NCBI GenBank assembly: GCA_026415155.1
Contig: JAOAHQ010000021.1
Span: 1-33,845, forward strand
Source: Rhodocyclaceae bacterium
Lineage (GTDB): Bacteria > Pseudomonadota > Gammaproteobacteria > Burkholderiales > Rhodocyclaceae
Direction: 5' to 3'
Length of the DNA: 33,845 nucleotides
The notes under the pieces: generated by a model
The model's input: the letters and a program-made list of their open reading frames with translations, nothing else
Database searches by the model: none
Told to the model about the DNA's origin: nothing
Shown: in pieces, positions 24,682 to 33,845 of the stretch
How positions within the stretch are numbered: position 1 is the first letter of the stretch
Layout of the letters: each line of letters opens with the position of its first letter
Translations under genes and position numbers: made by a program

Positions 24682-25457
24682 TGCTTAGACGCCTTGAATA
24701 AATTGAAGAAATTGTTGGTGGTCGCTTGGGCGATCTCTTCCAGCGGCTGCTCGCGCAGCCGGGCGATTTCTTCGGCGACGTGGCGCACCCAGGCGGGCTG
24801 ATTGGTCTTGCCGCGATGCGGCACCGGCGCGAGATAGGGCGCGTCGGTCTCAATGAGGAGCCGGTCAAGCGGCACGGCTTTCGCGACTTCCTTGAGCGCG
24901 GCGGCGTTCTTGAAGGTGACGATGCCCGAAAAAGAAATGTAAAAGCCCAGTTCGAGCGCTCTTTGAGCGACTTCGTGAGTTTCCGTAAAGCAGTGAAAGA
25001 CGCCGCCGACCTCGTTCGCGCCCTCTTCCTCGAGGATGCGCAAGGTGTCGACGGCAGCGGCGCGCGTGTGGATGATCAAGGGCTTGCCGCAGGCGCGGGC
25101 GGCGCGGATGTGAGTGCGAAAGCGCTCGCGCTGCCATTCGAGATCGCCCTTCAAGCGAAAGTAATCGAGGCCAGTCTCGCCGATCGCGACGACCTTGGGG
25201 TCTTGGGCTAGCGTGACGAGGGTCTCGATGTCCGGCTCCTGCGCTAGCGCTTCGGTATCCGGATGCACGCCGACCGCGGCGAACAGCCGCCAGTCTTCGC
25301 GTACGATGTCAAGCATGGCCGGAAAGCGTTCGAGCGTGACACCGGCGCAAAGCGCCCAGCCGACGCCCTGCTTTTCCATCTCGGCAAGCACGCCGGGGAG
25401 CTGTGCCTTGAGTTCAGGAAAATCGAGATGACAATGCGAATCGACGAACGGGGTCAT
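24678..25457 (-). CDS. tatD: TatD-family metal-dependent hydrolase (DNase)
   Basis: 259 residues, normal TatD length. Metal-binding motifs are in order: SHCHLDF near the N-terminus, GETGLDY, IIHTRAA, FHCFTE and ETDAPYLAP. TatD proteins are two-metal nucleases acting on DNA ends; family members like this one (YcfH-type) are usually next to holB. The ATG at 25457 overlaps the holB stop codon (ATGA). Confidence 0.93.
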   Translation of the reverse strand: MTPFVDSHCHLDFPELKAQLPGVLAEMEKQGVGWALCAGVTLERFPAMLDIVREDWRLFAAVGVHPDTEALAQEPDIETLVTLAQDPKVVAIGETGLDYFRLKGDLEWQRERFRTHIRAARACGKPLIIHTRAAAVDTLRILEEEGANEVGGVFHCFTETHEVAQRALELGFYISFSGIVTFKNAAALKEVAKAVPLDRLLIETDAPYLAPVPHRGKTNQPAWVRHVAEEIARLREQPLEEIAQATTNNFFNLFKASKQ

Positions 25458-26479
25458 GGGGCAAGCGGAGAAAAGGCGCGCACGCAGAGGTCTTCGAGGA
25501 AAAGGCGCGGGTTGAGCGGATGGTTCGCAAGGCCGCGCAGCGTGTTGAGCTGGCGTTGGACCTGGATCAAGGCCGGCAGGCTCGCGCGTTTTGCCAGGCT
25601 TTGCAAGGCGTCCGCCTGAGCCGGCAGATAACGCGGCGATGCACCAATGGCGCACAAGGCGAGATCAAAGAGCCATTTTTGCACGGCAATCACCAGCTCT
25701 TCCATGCCCAGGGTAGATTCGGCCTTGACGAGATTCTCCCAGCGGCCGGCGAGAGCGAGTGGTTCTTGCGGTTTCATGAGGTCTTGAATGACCGCTTCGA
25801 GCGCCTTCAGGCGGCCGGCGCGCTCGGCTTCGGCAACCGCCAGCGGCGCGTCGCCGAAAAACGGCAGCCAGCGCGCTCCTTTGGCAAGCTTCTGCTCGGC
25901 GAGCCAATTCCGCGCCGCTTCGGCCTGGGGGCGGGAAAACATGATGCGCCGGCAGCGGCTCAGGATCGTCGGCAAGAGCCGTCTCCACTGGTGAGAAACG
26001 ATTAAAAAATAAAATGATGGTGACGGTTCTTCAAGTATTTTGAGAAGAGCGTTGGCCGTCACGGCATTCATGGCCTCGGCCGGATCGATGAGGCAGACGC
26101 GCGCTCCGCTCCGATGGGCACCGACGAAAAAGAAGGCTTCGATCTCGCGCACCTGCTGGATGCGGATCTGCTTGCTCGCCTTCTTCTTTTCGCCTTCGGG
26201 AGTGCCAGCGCCCTCTTCCTCTTCGGACGCTTCGGGCTGTAGCAGGCGAAAGTCGGGATGCTGGCCGCTCGCCCACATGAGACAGGCGTCGCATTCGCCG
26301 CAAGCGGCTTCAAACGCCTCGCGCGGCCGCTCGCAGAGGAGGCGCGCGGCGAGCGCTTCGGCGAGCTCGCGTTTGCCGAGGCCCGGCGGGCCGGCGAAGA
26401 GCAAGGCATGAGGCAGCTGAGCACCCGGCCTGGTCAGCCGCCGCCAGATTTCGAGATTCAATATTTTTGGTTCAAACAC
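25454..26479 (-). CDS. holB: DNA polymerase III delta' subunit
   Basis: About 341 residues. It is part of the clamp loader that opens the beta clamp. Visible: [22 protein letters not shown] (P-loop-like), a zinc module [36 protein letters not shown], and SRC in TILSRCRRI. An Glu/Lys-rich insert ([18 protein letters not shown]) separates the zinc module from sensor sequences. No ATG is available; a GTG at 26479 overlaps the tmk stop and has GAAGAAA upstream, while a TTG at 26497 would add six residues. Neither is certain. tatD follows with a 4-nt overlap and no pilZ between. Confidence 0.9.
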   Translation of the reverse strand: MFEPKILNLEIWRRLTRPGAQLPHALLFAGPPGLGKRELAEALAARLLCERPREAFEAACGECDACLMWASGQHPDFRLLQPEASEEEEGAGTPEGEKKKASKQIRIQQVREIEAFFFVGAHRSGARVCLIDPAEAMNAVTANALLKILEEPSPSFYFLIVSHQWRRLLPTILSRCRRIMFSRPQAEAARNWLAEQKLAKGARWLPFFGDAPLAVAEAERAGRLKALEAVIQDLMKPQEPLALAGRWENLVKAESTLGMEELVIAVQKWLFDLALCAIGASPRYLPAQADALQSLAKRASLPALIQVQRQLNTLRGLANHPLNPRLFLEDLCVRAFSPLAP

Positions 26480-27080
26480 TTGAGATGATTTCTTCAAGTT
26501 GTTTCTGAATTTCTTCTATGCTGCAGCTTGCATCGATGATGCGGATTCTTGCCGGATGGGCCGCGGCGCGGGCGAGATAGGCGGCGCGCACCCGGGCGTG
26601 GAAATCGAGCGTTTCCCGCTCGAAGCGATCGAGCGCGCGCGCTGCCCCTTGCATGCGCTGGGCGGCGAGTTCAATGGGGAGATCAAAAAGCAGCGTCAGA
26701 TCGGGCGCGAAATCGCCCTGCACCCAGCGCTCGAGGAGGGCGAGCTTCTCATCGGCAAGTCCCCGGCCGCCGCCCTGGTAGGCAAAGCTCGCATCCGTGA
26801 AGCGGTCGCAAACGACCCACTCGCCGCGCTCGAGCGCCGGCCAGATGACGCGCTCGAGATGCTCGCGCCGCGCCGCGAACATGAGGAGCGCCTCGGTCTC
26901 GAGATGCATCGGTTCTGAAAGCAAGAGCTCACGCAGCCGCTCGCTCAAGGGGGTGCCGCCCGGCTCGCGCGTTTGGATCACCGTTTTGCCTTGCGCGCGC
27001 AAGTATTCGACGAGCCAGGCAAGATGCGTGCTCTTGCCAGCCCCATCGATGCCTTCGAGCGTGATGAAGCGCCCTGCCAT
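26472..27080 (-). CDS. tmk: Thymidylate kinase
   Basis: 202 residues. It phosphorylates dTMP to dTDP. The P-loop is GIDGAGKST at residues 10-18; [19 protein letters not shown] (the DRF/DRY substrate motif) and the lid GGGRGL follow as in the family. The ATG at 27080 comes directly after the mltG stop codon (27081-27083) with no gap, and the 3' end overlaps the start of holB. Confidence 0.96.
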   Translation of the reverse strand: MAGRFITLEGIDGAGKSTHLAWLVEYLRAQGKTVIQTREPGGTPLSERLRELLLSEPMHLETEALLMFAARREHLERVIWPALERGEWVVCDRFTDASFAYQGGGRGLADEKLALLERWVQGDFAPDLTLLFDLPIELAAQRMQGAARALDRFERETLDFHARVRAAYLARAAAHPARIRIIDASCSIEEIQKQLEEIISSV

Positions 27081-28085
27081 CTATCCCCTGCCCCGCTGAT
27101 ATTTGTCGACGGCGCGATTATGCTCTTCGAGCGTGCGCGAGAAGACGCTCGTGCCATCGCCCCGTGCGACAAAGTAAAGGTATTCGGTGGAAGGCGGATT
27201 GAGCACCGCCTCGATCGCGGCCATGCCGGGAAGCGAGATCGGCGTCGGCGGCAAGCCGGGCCGTGTATAGGTGTTGTAAGGCGTGTCGGTGAGGAGATCG
27301 ATCTTGCGCAGGTTGCCGTCGAATTTTTCGCCCAAGCCATAGATGACCGTCGGGTCGGTCTGCAGCGGCATGCCTTTCTTGAGCCGATTGACGAAAACTG
27401 AAGCGATGAGGCCCCGCTCGGCCGCCGCGCCGGTTTCCTTTTCGACGATCGAGGCGAGGATCAGCGCCTCGTCGATGCTCTTATACGGTGTGCTGGGATC
27501 GCGCCTTTCCCAGGCGCGCGAGAGGCGTTTTTCCATCGCCCGGTAAGCGCGCCGGTAGAGGTCGAGGTCGGAACTCTGGCGCGCGAACAGATAGGTGTCG
27601 GGAAAGAAGCGCCCTTCCGGGTGTGAGACGCTCGCGCCGATGCGCTGAAGGATTTCCCGGTCGGTGAGGCCCGCCGTGTCGTGGCGCAGATCGGGATGGG
27701 CGTCGATTGCGCGGCGCATGTCGCGGAAAGTCTTGCCTTCGACGATGACGAGGGCCGATTGCGTCACGTCGCCGGCGGTGAGCTTCTCGAGAAGCTGCCA
27801 GGCCGTCGTCCCAGCGCCGACTTCGTAGGCGCCGGCCTGAATCGACCGGTCGCGGCCAGTCAAGCGCCCCAGCAAGGCGAATTGCCAGGGAATGATGCCG
27901 ATGCCGGCCTCGCGCATCGTCTGCGCCGCCGCCTTGAGACCGAGACCCGGGCGGATGTCGAAGTCGATGCGCGGCTCGCGCAAGGGCACTTCGCTCGCAG
28001 CGACCCAGGCGAGCCAGCCGGCGAGCGCCAAGGCGCCCAGGCAGCCCAGGCCAATGAAAACGAGAAGGCGTTTGATCGCACGCAT
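27081..28085 (-). CDS. mltG: Endolytic murein transglycosylase MltG
   Basis: 334 residues. It is anchored in the inner membrane by one N-terminal helix (LLVFIGLGCLGALALAGWLAWV) with the catalytic part in the periplasm, where it cuts nascent glycan strands. The YceG signature includes the catalytic Glu in ILASIVEKETG, plus LQTDPTVIYG, YNTYTRPGLPPTPIS and YLYFVARGDG. Residues 89-95 (VGAGTTA) coincide with a diverged copy of the interspersed repeat unit, in a place where the family also has a similar loop. It is the first gene of the minus-strand unit and is divergent from ygfZ across 49 bp. Confidence 0.95.
   Translation of the reverse strand: MRAIKRLLVFIGLGCLGALALAGWLAWVAASEVPLREPRIDFDIRPGLGLKAAAQTMREAGIGIIPWQFALLGRLTGRDRSIQAGAYEVGAGTTAWQLLEKLTAGDVTQSALVIVEGKTFRDMRRAIDAHPDLRHDTAGLTDREILQRIGASVSHPEGRFFPDTYLFARQSSDLDLYRRAYRAMEKRLSRAWERRDPSTPYKSIDEALILASIVEKETGAAAERGLIASVFVNRLKKGMPLQTDPTVIYGLGEKFDGNLRKIDLLTDTPYNTYTRPGLPPTPISLPGMAAIEAVLNPPSTEYLYFVARGDGTSVFSRTLEEHNRAVDKYQRGRG
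27802..27821 (-). repeat. Doubtful diverged repeat unit in mltG (sense)
   Basis: The minus strand reads GTCGGCGCTGGGACGACGGC, 17 of 20 identical to the unit, with all three differences adjacent. It is in the same codon phase as the other sense copies and gives VGAGTTA. MltG proteins commonly have a similar 'YxVxxGTT' loop here, so chance resemblance is quite possible. Confidence 0.35.
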
Positions 28086-28134
28086 GGTCGAAGCCGGCTA
28101 TGATAACCGCTCCTCGAAACACTCCTTGTCTGCC

Positions 28135-29022
28135 ATGACCGAGTCCGCCTGCCACGTCCTCCTCACCGACCATGGCCTGATCCGCGCCAGCGGCGAAGAT
28201 GCCACAAGCTTCCTCCACAACTTGCTCACCAATGACATCAAGCACTTGAACGAGGGCGAAGCCCGCCACGCCGGGCTTTGCACGCCGAAAGGCCGGCTCA
28301 TCGCCACCTTCCTCGTCTGGCGCGAAGGCAATGATTACCTCCTGATGCTCTCGGCCGAAATCCTGCCGGGCATCCTCAAAAAGCTTTCGATGTATGTGCT
28401 AAGGAGCAAGGTGAAACTCACCGACGCGAGCCAGGAGCGCCGGCTCGTCGGCGTGCTCGGCGGGGCGCTGGGCCCCGCCGAGCCGATGCGCACTTCGCCT
28501 TGGGGGGGCGGCAGTGCGATCCGTCTCGATCCCCACCGCCTCGTCCTCGCGCTGCCGGCCGACGCGCCCCTGCCCGCCGAGCTGCCGCCGGCGGCGGAGC
28601 TTTCCGCCTGGCATCTCGCCGAAATTCGCGCCGGCATGCCCCGCATCGTCGCGGCAACCCAGGAAGCCTTCGTGCCGCAGATGGTCAATTATGAACTTCC
28701 CGCCGTCGGCGGCGTGAGCTTCCAGAAGGGGTGCTATCCCGGCCAGGAAATCGTCGCGCGCAGCCAATACCTCGGCAAGGTCAAGCGGCGCATGTATCGC
28801 GCGCGCTTCGATTCCCCTGTCGCGCCAGGCATGGAGATCTTCACGCCTGAGGCGGGCGAGCAGCATTGCGGCGCGATCGTGCTGGCCGCGCCCTCGCCCG
28901 AAGGCGGCCACGAGGCGCTCCTCGTCGTGCAAAGCTCGGGCGCCGAGGCGGGCGAAATCCATGTCGGCTCGCCAAACGGCCCGCGCGCGGCGTTACTGCC
29001 CCTGCCCTATTCCCTCGACTGA
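28135..29022 (+). CDS. ygfZ: YgfZ/GcvT-domain folate-binding protein for Fe-S cluster assembly
   Basis: 295 residues. YgfZ is a tetrahydrofolate-dependent factor helping assembly or repair of certain Fe-S enzymes. The diagnostic motif KGCYPGQE (Cys200) is intact, and the N-terminal FLHNLLTNDIKHL and C-terminal GcvT-like barrel are present. The ATG at 28135 matches the family start; the frame is open further upstream but overlaps mltG antisense. TATGAT at 28099-28104 may be a -10 box, without a clear -35. The next gene starts 4 nt after its stop. Confidence 0.93.
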   Translation: MTESACHVLLTDHGLIRASGEDATSFLHNLLTNDIKHLNEGEARHAGLCTPKGRLIATFLVWREGNDYLLMLSAEILPGILKKLSMYVLRSKVKLTDASQERRLVGVLGGALGPAEPMRTSPWGGGSAIRLDPHRLVLALPADAPLPAELPPAAELSAWHLAEIRAGMPRIVAATQEAFVPQMVNYELPAVGGVSFQKGCYPGQEIVARSQYLGKVKRRMYRARFDSPVAPGMEIFTPEAGEQHCGAIVLAAPSPEGGHEALLVVQSSGAEAGEIHVGSPNGPRAALLPLPYSLD

Positions 29023-29026
29023 AATC

Positions 29027-29884
29027 GTGCGCTTCACCGTCCGCCAATTCCGCGCCTGGCCGCACAAAAAAATCACGCTGCTTGGCATGTCGGGCGTGGG
29101 CAAGACCTGGCTGGCCTCGATGCTCAGACGCCACGACTGGTTCCACTACTCGGCCGACTACCGCATCGGCAAGCGTTATCTCGACGAGCCGATCCTCGAC
29201 CTCATCAAGCAGCAGGCGATGCAGGTGCCTTTCTTGCGCGAGCTCTTGCGGCGCGACTGGATCGACATCAAGAACAACATCAAGATCGACGACTTGGGCC
29301 CCGTGTTGACCTTCGTCGGCAAGCTCGGCAACCCTGCCCTGGGGGGCTTGCTGCTCGAGGAGTTTTCGCGCCGTCAGGCGATGTATCGCGCAGCCGAGAT
29401 CGCCGCCATGCACGATGTGCCCGCTTTCGTGAGAAAGGCGCAGGAAATCTACGGCTATGCCCATTTCGTCAATGATGTCGGCGGCAGCCTTTGTGAGCTC
29501 GAGGAGCCGGCCGTCATCGACCTTCTGGTCGAGCACACGCTGATCCTCTACATCCAGGTCACGACGCCGGAAGAGGAAGCCGAGCTGATCCGGCGCGCGC
29601 AGTCCGACCCCAAGCCGCTTTATTTCCGGCCGGCCTTCCTCGCCGAACAGCTGCCGAAATATCTCGCCGAGCGGCAGCTCTCCGACATCCGCGAAGCCGA
29701 TCCCGACGACTTCACGCGCTGGATCTTCCCGCATCTGTTTCATGCGCGCATGCCGCGCTATGAAGCGATCGCGCGTCCTCATGGCTATACGGTGACCTCG
29801 GCCGAAGTCGCGGCGCTGCGCGACGAGCGGGATTTCCTCGCCCTCGTCGAGGCGGCGATCGCGCGCACGCCTTCATGTGCCTGA
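29027..29884 (+). CDS. P-loop ATPase/kinase-like protein of unknown function
   Basis: 285 residues from a GTG at 29027, 4 nt after ygfZ. The Walker A motif GMSGVGKT is at residues 20-27, right after a short beta strand (KKITLLG), as in small nucleoside-kinase-type P-loop proteins. Other landmarks are HYSADYRIGKRYLDE, HFVNDVGGSLCELEEP (a plausible Walker B/acidic region) and VEHTLILYIQVTTPEEE. No membrane segment is seen. I recognise it only as a P-loop NTPase. Its stop overlaps the start of the NRDE gene by 10 nt, so the two are co-translated. Confidence 0.8.
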   Translation: MRFTVRQFRAWPHKKITLLGMSGVGKTWLASMLRRHDWFHYSADYRIGKRYLDEPILDLIKQQAMQVPFLRELLRRDWIDIKNNIKIDDLGPVLTFVGKLGNPALGGLLLEEFSRRQAMYRAAEIAAMHDVPAFVRKAQEIYGYAHFVNDVGGSLCELEEPAVIDLLVEHTLILYIQVTTPEEEAELIRRAQSDPKPLYFRPAFLAEQLPKYLAERQLSDIREADPDDFTRWIFPHLFHARMPRYEAIARPHGYTVTSAEVAALRDERDFLALVEAAIARTPSCA

Positions 29885-30642
29885 TCCTCCTCGCCTGGCA
29901 GGCTCACCCGGATTTTCCGCTCGTGGTGGCTGCCAATCGCGACGAATTCTTTGCCCGGCCGACGGCGCCCGCCGCGTTTTGGCCAGAGGCGCCTGAGGTG
30001 CTCGCCGGCCGGGATCTCGCCGCAGGGGGCAGCTGGCTCGGCATCACACGCCGCGGGCGCTTCGCGGCGCTGACCAACTTTCGCGATCCGTATCGGCAGC
30101 GGCCCGAGGCTCCCTCGCGCGGCAGGCTGGTAGCCGATTTTCTGACGACAGACGTCGCGATCGAGGATTTTCTCGATTCGCTCGATGCGGCCGCCTACAA
30201 CGGCTTCAACCTCTTGTTGGGCGATGGAAAGCGCCTCTTCGCCTTCAGCAATGTCACGCTGCGCCGCCATGAGCTCGCACCGGGCGTCTATGGGCTTTCG
30301 AACGCCCTGCTCGACACGCCCTGGCCCAAGGTCGGCCGTGCCAAGGCGGCGCTCGCGGCGGCGCTCGATGCGCTGCCGGACGAAGCCGCGCTGTGGCGGC
30401 TGCTGGCCGACGACACCGTCTTTCCAGATGAAGCGCTGCCGAGCACGGGCGTCTCGCTCGAATGGGAGCGGCTCCTTTCTGCCGCCTTCGTCCGCGGCCG
30501 CGATTACGGCACGCGCGCCTCGACCGTGCTGAAAGTCGGCGCTGGCGGGACGGCCCCTTACGTCACCTTCGACGAGCAGACCTGGCTGCCTGGGGGCCAG
30601 GCCGGCGCGCGGCGACGTTTTCGCTTTTCGGTCACCCGATGA
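29875..30642 (+). CDS. NRDE (TANGO2-like) family protein
   Basis: 255 residues. It begins MCLILLAWQAHPDFPLVVAANRDEFF, the defining start of the family: Cys2 would become the N-terminal residue after Met removal, as in Ntn-type hydrolases, and NRDE gives the name. GGSWLGITRRGRFAALTNFRDP and GLSNALLDTPWPKV also match. The biochemical activity of bacterial members is not settled; haem or lipid handling has been discussed for eukaryotic TANGO2. Residues 221-227 are the repeat-encoded VGAGGTA, replacing part of the usual penultimate beta strand. The last 11 bp overlap the convergent YkuD gene. Confidence 0.9.
   Translation: MCLILLAWQAHPDFPLVVAANRDEFFARPTAPAAFWPEAPEVLAGRDLAAGGSWLGITRRGRFAALTNFRDPYRQRPEAPSRGRLVADFLTTDVAIEDFLDSLDAAAYNGFNLLLGDGKRLFAFSNVTLRRHELAPGVYGLSNALLDTPWPKVGRAKAALAAALDALPDEAALWRLLADDTVFPDEALPSTGVSLEWERLLSAAFVRGRDYGTRASTVLKVGAGGTAPYVTFDEQTWLPGGQAGARRRFRFSVTR
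30535..30554 (+). repeat. Interspersed repeat, single unit in the NRDE gene (sense)
   Basis: An exact match to the consensus GTCGGCGCTGGCGGGACGGC, preceded by AAA as in the kinase copy. It is in phase with the gene and encodes VGAGGTA (residues 221-227) preceded by K, in the C-terminal part just after YGTRASTVL. Confidence 0.85.
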
Positions 30643-31110
30643 TCTCGACCGGCGTATAAACCGGCACGAGCTCGAAGAGCTCGATGATGTCGGCGTTTCT
30701 CATCCGCACGCAGCCGATCGAGCCAGGCACGCCCATCGGCACCGTGTCGGGACTCCCGTGGATGTAGATGTAGCGGCGCATCGTATCGACCTCGCCCAAG
30801 CGGTTCTTGCCGACCTCGCAGCCGGACAGCCACAGGATGCGCGTCAGGATCCAGTCGCGGCCCGGAAACTGCGCGGCAAGTTCCGGCGTCCAGATTTCGC
30901 CGGTCGGCCGCCGGCGCACGAAAACGGTGTTCGCGGGCATGCCGGCGCCGATCTTTGCCCGCACGATGTGGCGGCCGCGCGGCGTGCAGTAGCTGCCGCG
31001 CACTTCGCCGGCGCCCTTGGCAGCGGTCGAGACGCTATAGCGCTTCATGAGCGCGCCGCCTGCATCAAAAAGCGCCAGCGTCTGCGCGGGCAGGCTGATC
31101 TCGATCTTCA

Positions 31111-31111
<1 letters not shown>
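30632..31111 (-). CDS. YkuD-domain L,D-transpeptidase-like protein without signal peptide
   Basis: 159 residues. The catalytic motif IHGSPDTVPMGVPGSIGCVR contains the nucleophile Cys134, the expected His and the following Arg. L,D-transpeptidases form 3-3 crosslinks in peptidoglycan or attach proteins to it, which requires export. Here the protein starts MKIEISLPAQTLALFD directly at the domain, with no signal peptide and no upstream in-frame start outside tadA. The ATG overlaps the tadA stop by 1 nt (TGATG), which fixes the start. Its substrate and location are thus open questions. Confidence 0.88.
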
Positions 31112-32833
<1,722 letters not shown>

Positions 32834-32861
32834 GCTCTCCTCCTATAGTTAATGGCCGTTG

Positions 32862-32889
32862 CCGGCGTCGATTCTACGTGCGACGCCGG
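32862..32889 (-). terminator. Hairpin after the PPDK-like gene
   Basis: CCGGCGTCG (32862-32870) and CGACGCCGG (32881-32889) form a perfect 9-bp stem with a 10-base loop, 17 bp beyond the PPDK stop codon and about 28 bp before the EAL-HDOD ATG. No T-run follows on the minus strand, so it may act as an RNA 3'-end stabiliser more than an intrinsic terminator. Confidence 0.4.
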
Positions 32890-32905
32890 TCGAGTGCGGA
32901 GAGCC

Positions 32906-33845
32906 TCAGGCGTTTTTCATCACCTCGCCGCCTCGTTCGGCGAGCGCCGCCTGGGCGGCCGCCAAACGCGCAATCGGCACGCGCGGGCCCGAGCAGGAGA
33001 CATAGGTGAGCCCGATCTTGTGGCAGAAGGCGATCGAGGCCGGATGGCCGCCATGCTCGCCGCAGATGCCGACCTTGAGATCGGGATTGGTCTTGCGCCC
33101 TTCGGTGACGGCGAGTTTCATGAGCTCGCCCACGCCCTTCTGATCGAGCACCTCGAAGGGGTTGTCCTGCAGGATGCCCGATTCGATGTAGCCCGGCAGG
33201 AACTTGTTCTCGGCATCCTCGCGCGAGAACGAGAAGGTCGCCTGAGTGAGGTCGTTGGTGCCGAAGCTGAAGAACTGCGCCATCTCGGCCATCCGGCCGG
33301 CGCGCAGGCAGGCGCGCACCACCTCGAGCATGCTGCCGAACTTGTAGCCGACGTTGATGCCGTGGGTGAGCTCGACCACCTTGTGGATGCGCTTGACGAT
33401 GTCGTGGATGCGCTTGAGCTCCTCGACGGTCGCCACCTGCGGCACCATGATCTCCGGATACACCTCGATGCCCTCCTTGGCGCACAAGGCGGCCGCTTCG
33501 AGGATGGCCTGGATCTGCATCGAATAGAGCTCGGGGTAGGTTATCCCTAGGCGCACGCCGCGGTGGCCGAGCATCGGGTTGACCTCGGAGAGCTGGCGCA
33601 CCTTCTTCAAGGTGCGCTCCTTCTTGACGATGATGTCCTCCTCGAGGTGGCTGTCCTTGAAGTCCTGCATGCTCTCGGAAAGCTTGGAAAGCCCATCGGC
33701 ATACTGCTGGTAGAGCTTCGGGTTCAGGAGCTTCAAGGTCTCGGGCAGCTCTTCGAGCGCCTTTAACGAGTCGCGCAGGTGGTGCAGGTGGGCGATTTCG
33801 AGCTCGAGCTGGGCGGCGGTGGGCAAAAACTCATGCAGCGGCGGG
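32906..33845 (-). CDS. ppdK: Pyruvate,phosphate dikinase, C-terminal part (cut by window edge)
   Basis: The last 313 codons of a gene whose 5' end is outside the window; the frame is open to the edge, where it reads PPLHEFLP, a conserved PPDK segment. It continues with NPMLGHRGVRLGITYPELY, FFSFGTNDLTQATFSFSREDA and GICGEHGGHPASIAFC, and ends with the catalytic Cys in YVSCSGPRVPIARLAAAQAAL. PPDK interconverts pyruvate, ATP and phosphate with PEP, AMP and pyrophosphate. The visible part is the PEP/pyruvate-binding TIM barrel. The stretch of about 70 residues between PPLHEFLP and EVNPMLGHRG is helical and Lys/Glu-rich (SKLSESMQDFKDSHLEED) and looks longer than usual. Confidence 0.92.
   Translation of the reverse strand, partial: PPLHEFLPTAAQLELEIAHLHHLRDSLKALEELPETLKLLNPKLYQQYADGLSKLSESMQDFKDSHLEEDIIVKKERTLKKVRQLSEVNPMLGHRGVRLGITYPELYSMQIQAILEAAALCAKEGIEVYPEIMVPQVATVEELKRIHDIVKRIHKVVELTHGINVGYKFGSMLEVVRACLRAGRMAEMAQFFSFGTNDLTQATFSFSREDAENKFLPGYIESGILQDNPFEVLDQKGVGELMKLAVTEGRKTNPDLKVGICGEHGGHPASIAFCHKIGLTYVSCSGPRVPIARLAAAQAALAERGGEVMKNA

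Overview
This is high-GC, gene-dense DNA of a betaproteobacterium. The best guess is a Rhodocyclales-like or related lineage, judged from protein flavour and gene order (mltG-tmk-holB-tatD-ankyrin, ygfZ divergent from mltG, purL-relA). That placement is inference; no rRNA or tRNA gene lies in the window. Both edges are cut. The left edge falls inside an IS30-type transposase and the right edge inside a pyruvate,phosphate dikinase-like gene.

Layout. (1) 1-370: the 5' end of an IS30-family element, then a non-coding strip with three strong hairpins. (2) 371-2734, minus strand: a tight operon of a GGDEF diguanylate cyclase, a PEBP/YbhB-type protein and a beta-hydroxyacid dehydrogenase. (3) 2829-8930, plus strand: purL and relA, 12 nt apart. 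(4) 8951-10837, minus strand: moaA, mobA and an 81-residue unknown protein, all overlapping. (5) 10953-11163: a 211-bp non-coding block bounded by perfect 17-bp inverted repeats. (6) 11167-14543, plus strand: a PhnD-like periplasmic binding protein and a hybrid histidine kinase. (7) 14549-23071, minus strand: a complete assimilatory nitrate operon nrtA-nrtB-nrtC-nirB-nirD-nasA, with its regulator nasT just upstream (23345-23920). (8) 24046-28085, minus strand: mltG, tmk, holB, tatD and an ankyrin protein, each overlapping or abutting the next. (9) 28135-30642, plus strand: ygfZ, a P-loop protein and an NRDE/TANGO2-family protein. (10) 30632-33845, minus strand: partial PPDK, an EAL-HDOD protein, tadA and a YkuD-domain protein.

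How it works together. The central theme is nitrate assimilation: ABC uptake (NrtABC), nitrate to nitrite (molybdopterin-dependent NasA), nitrite to ammonium (siroheme NirB with NirD), and molybdenum cofactor synthesis by moaA/mobA nearby. Upstream of nrtA the sequence shows a full two-layer switch: two NtrC-like sites 31 bp apart, a -24/-12 sigma-54 promoter, and a leader with two hairpins that both carry the loop AACGGC. The second hairpin overlaps the 5' arm of an intrinsic terminator. This is the target structure expected for the ANTAR antiterminator NasT encoded next door. NasT has Glu in place of the phospho-accepting Asp, and no nasS is visible.

The most unusual signal is a short interspersed DNA repeat, core GTCGGCGCTGGCGGGACGGC. 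Inside genes in sense orientation it always lies in the same codon phase, giving the peptide VGAG(G/K)TA. Two 74-bp composite copies interrupt the histidine kinase (sense) and nasA (antisense) without breaking either frame. Single units lie in nrtB, in the NRDE gene and in the nrtA upstream region, and there is a doubtful one in mltG.
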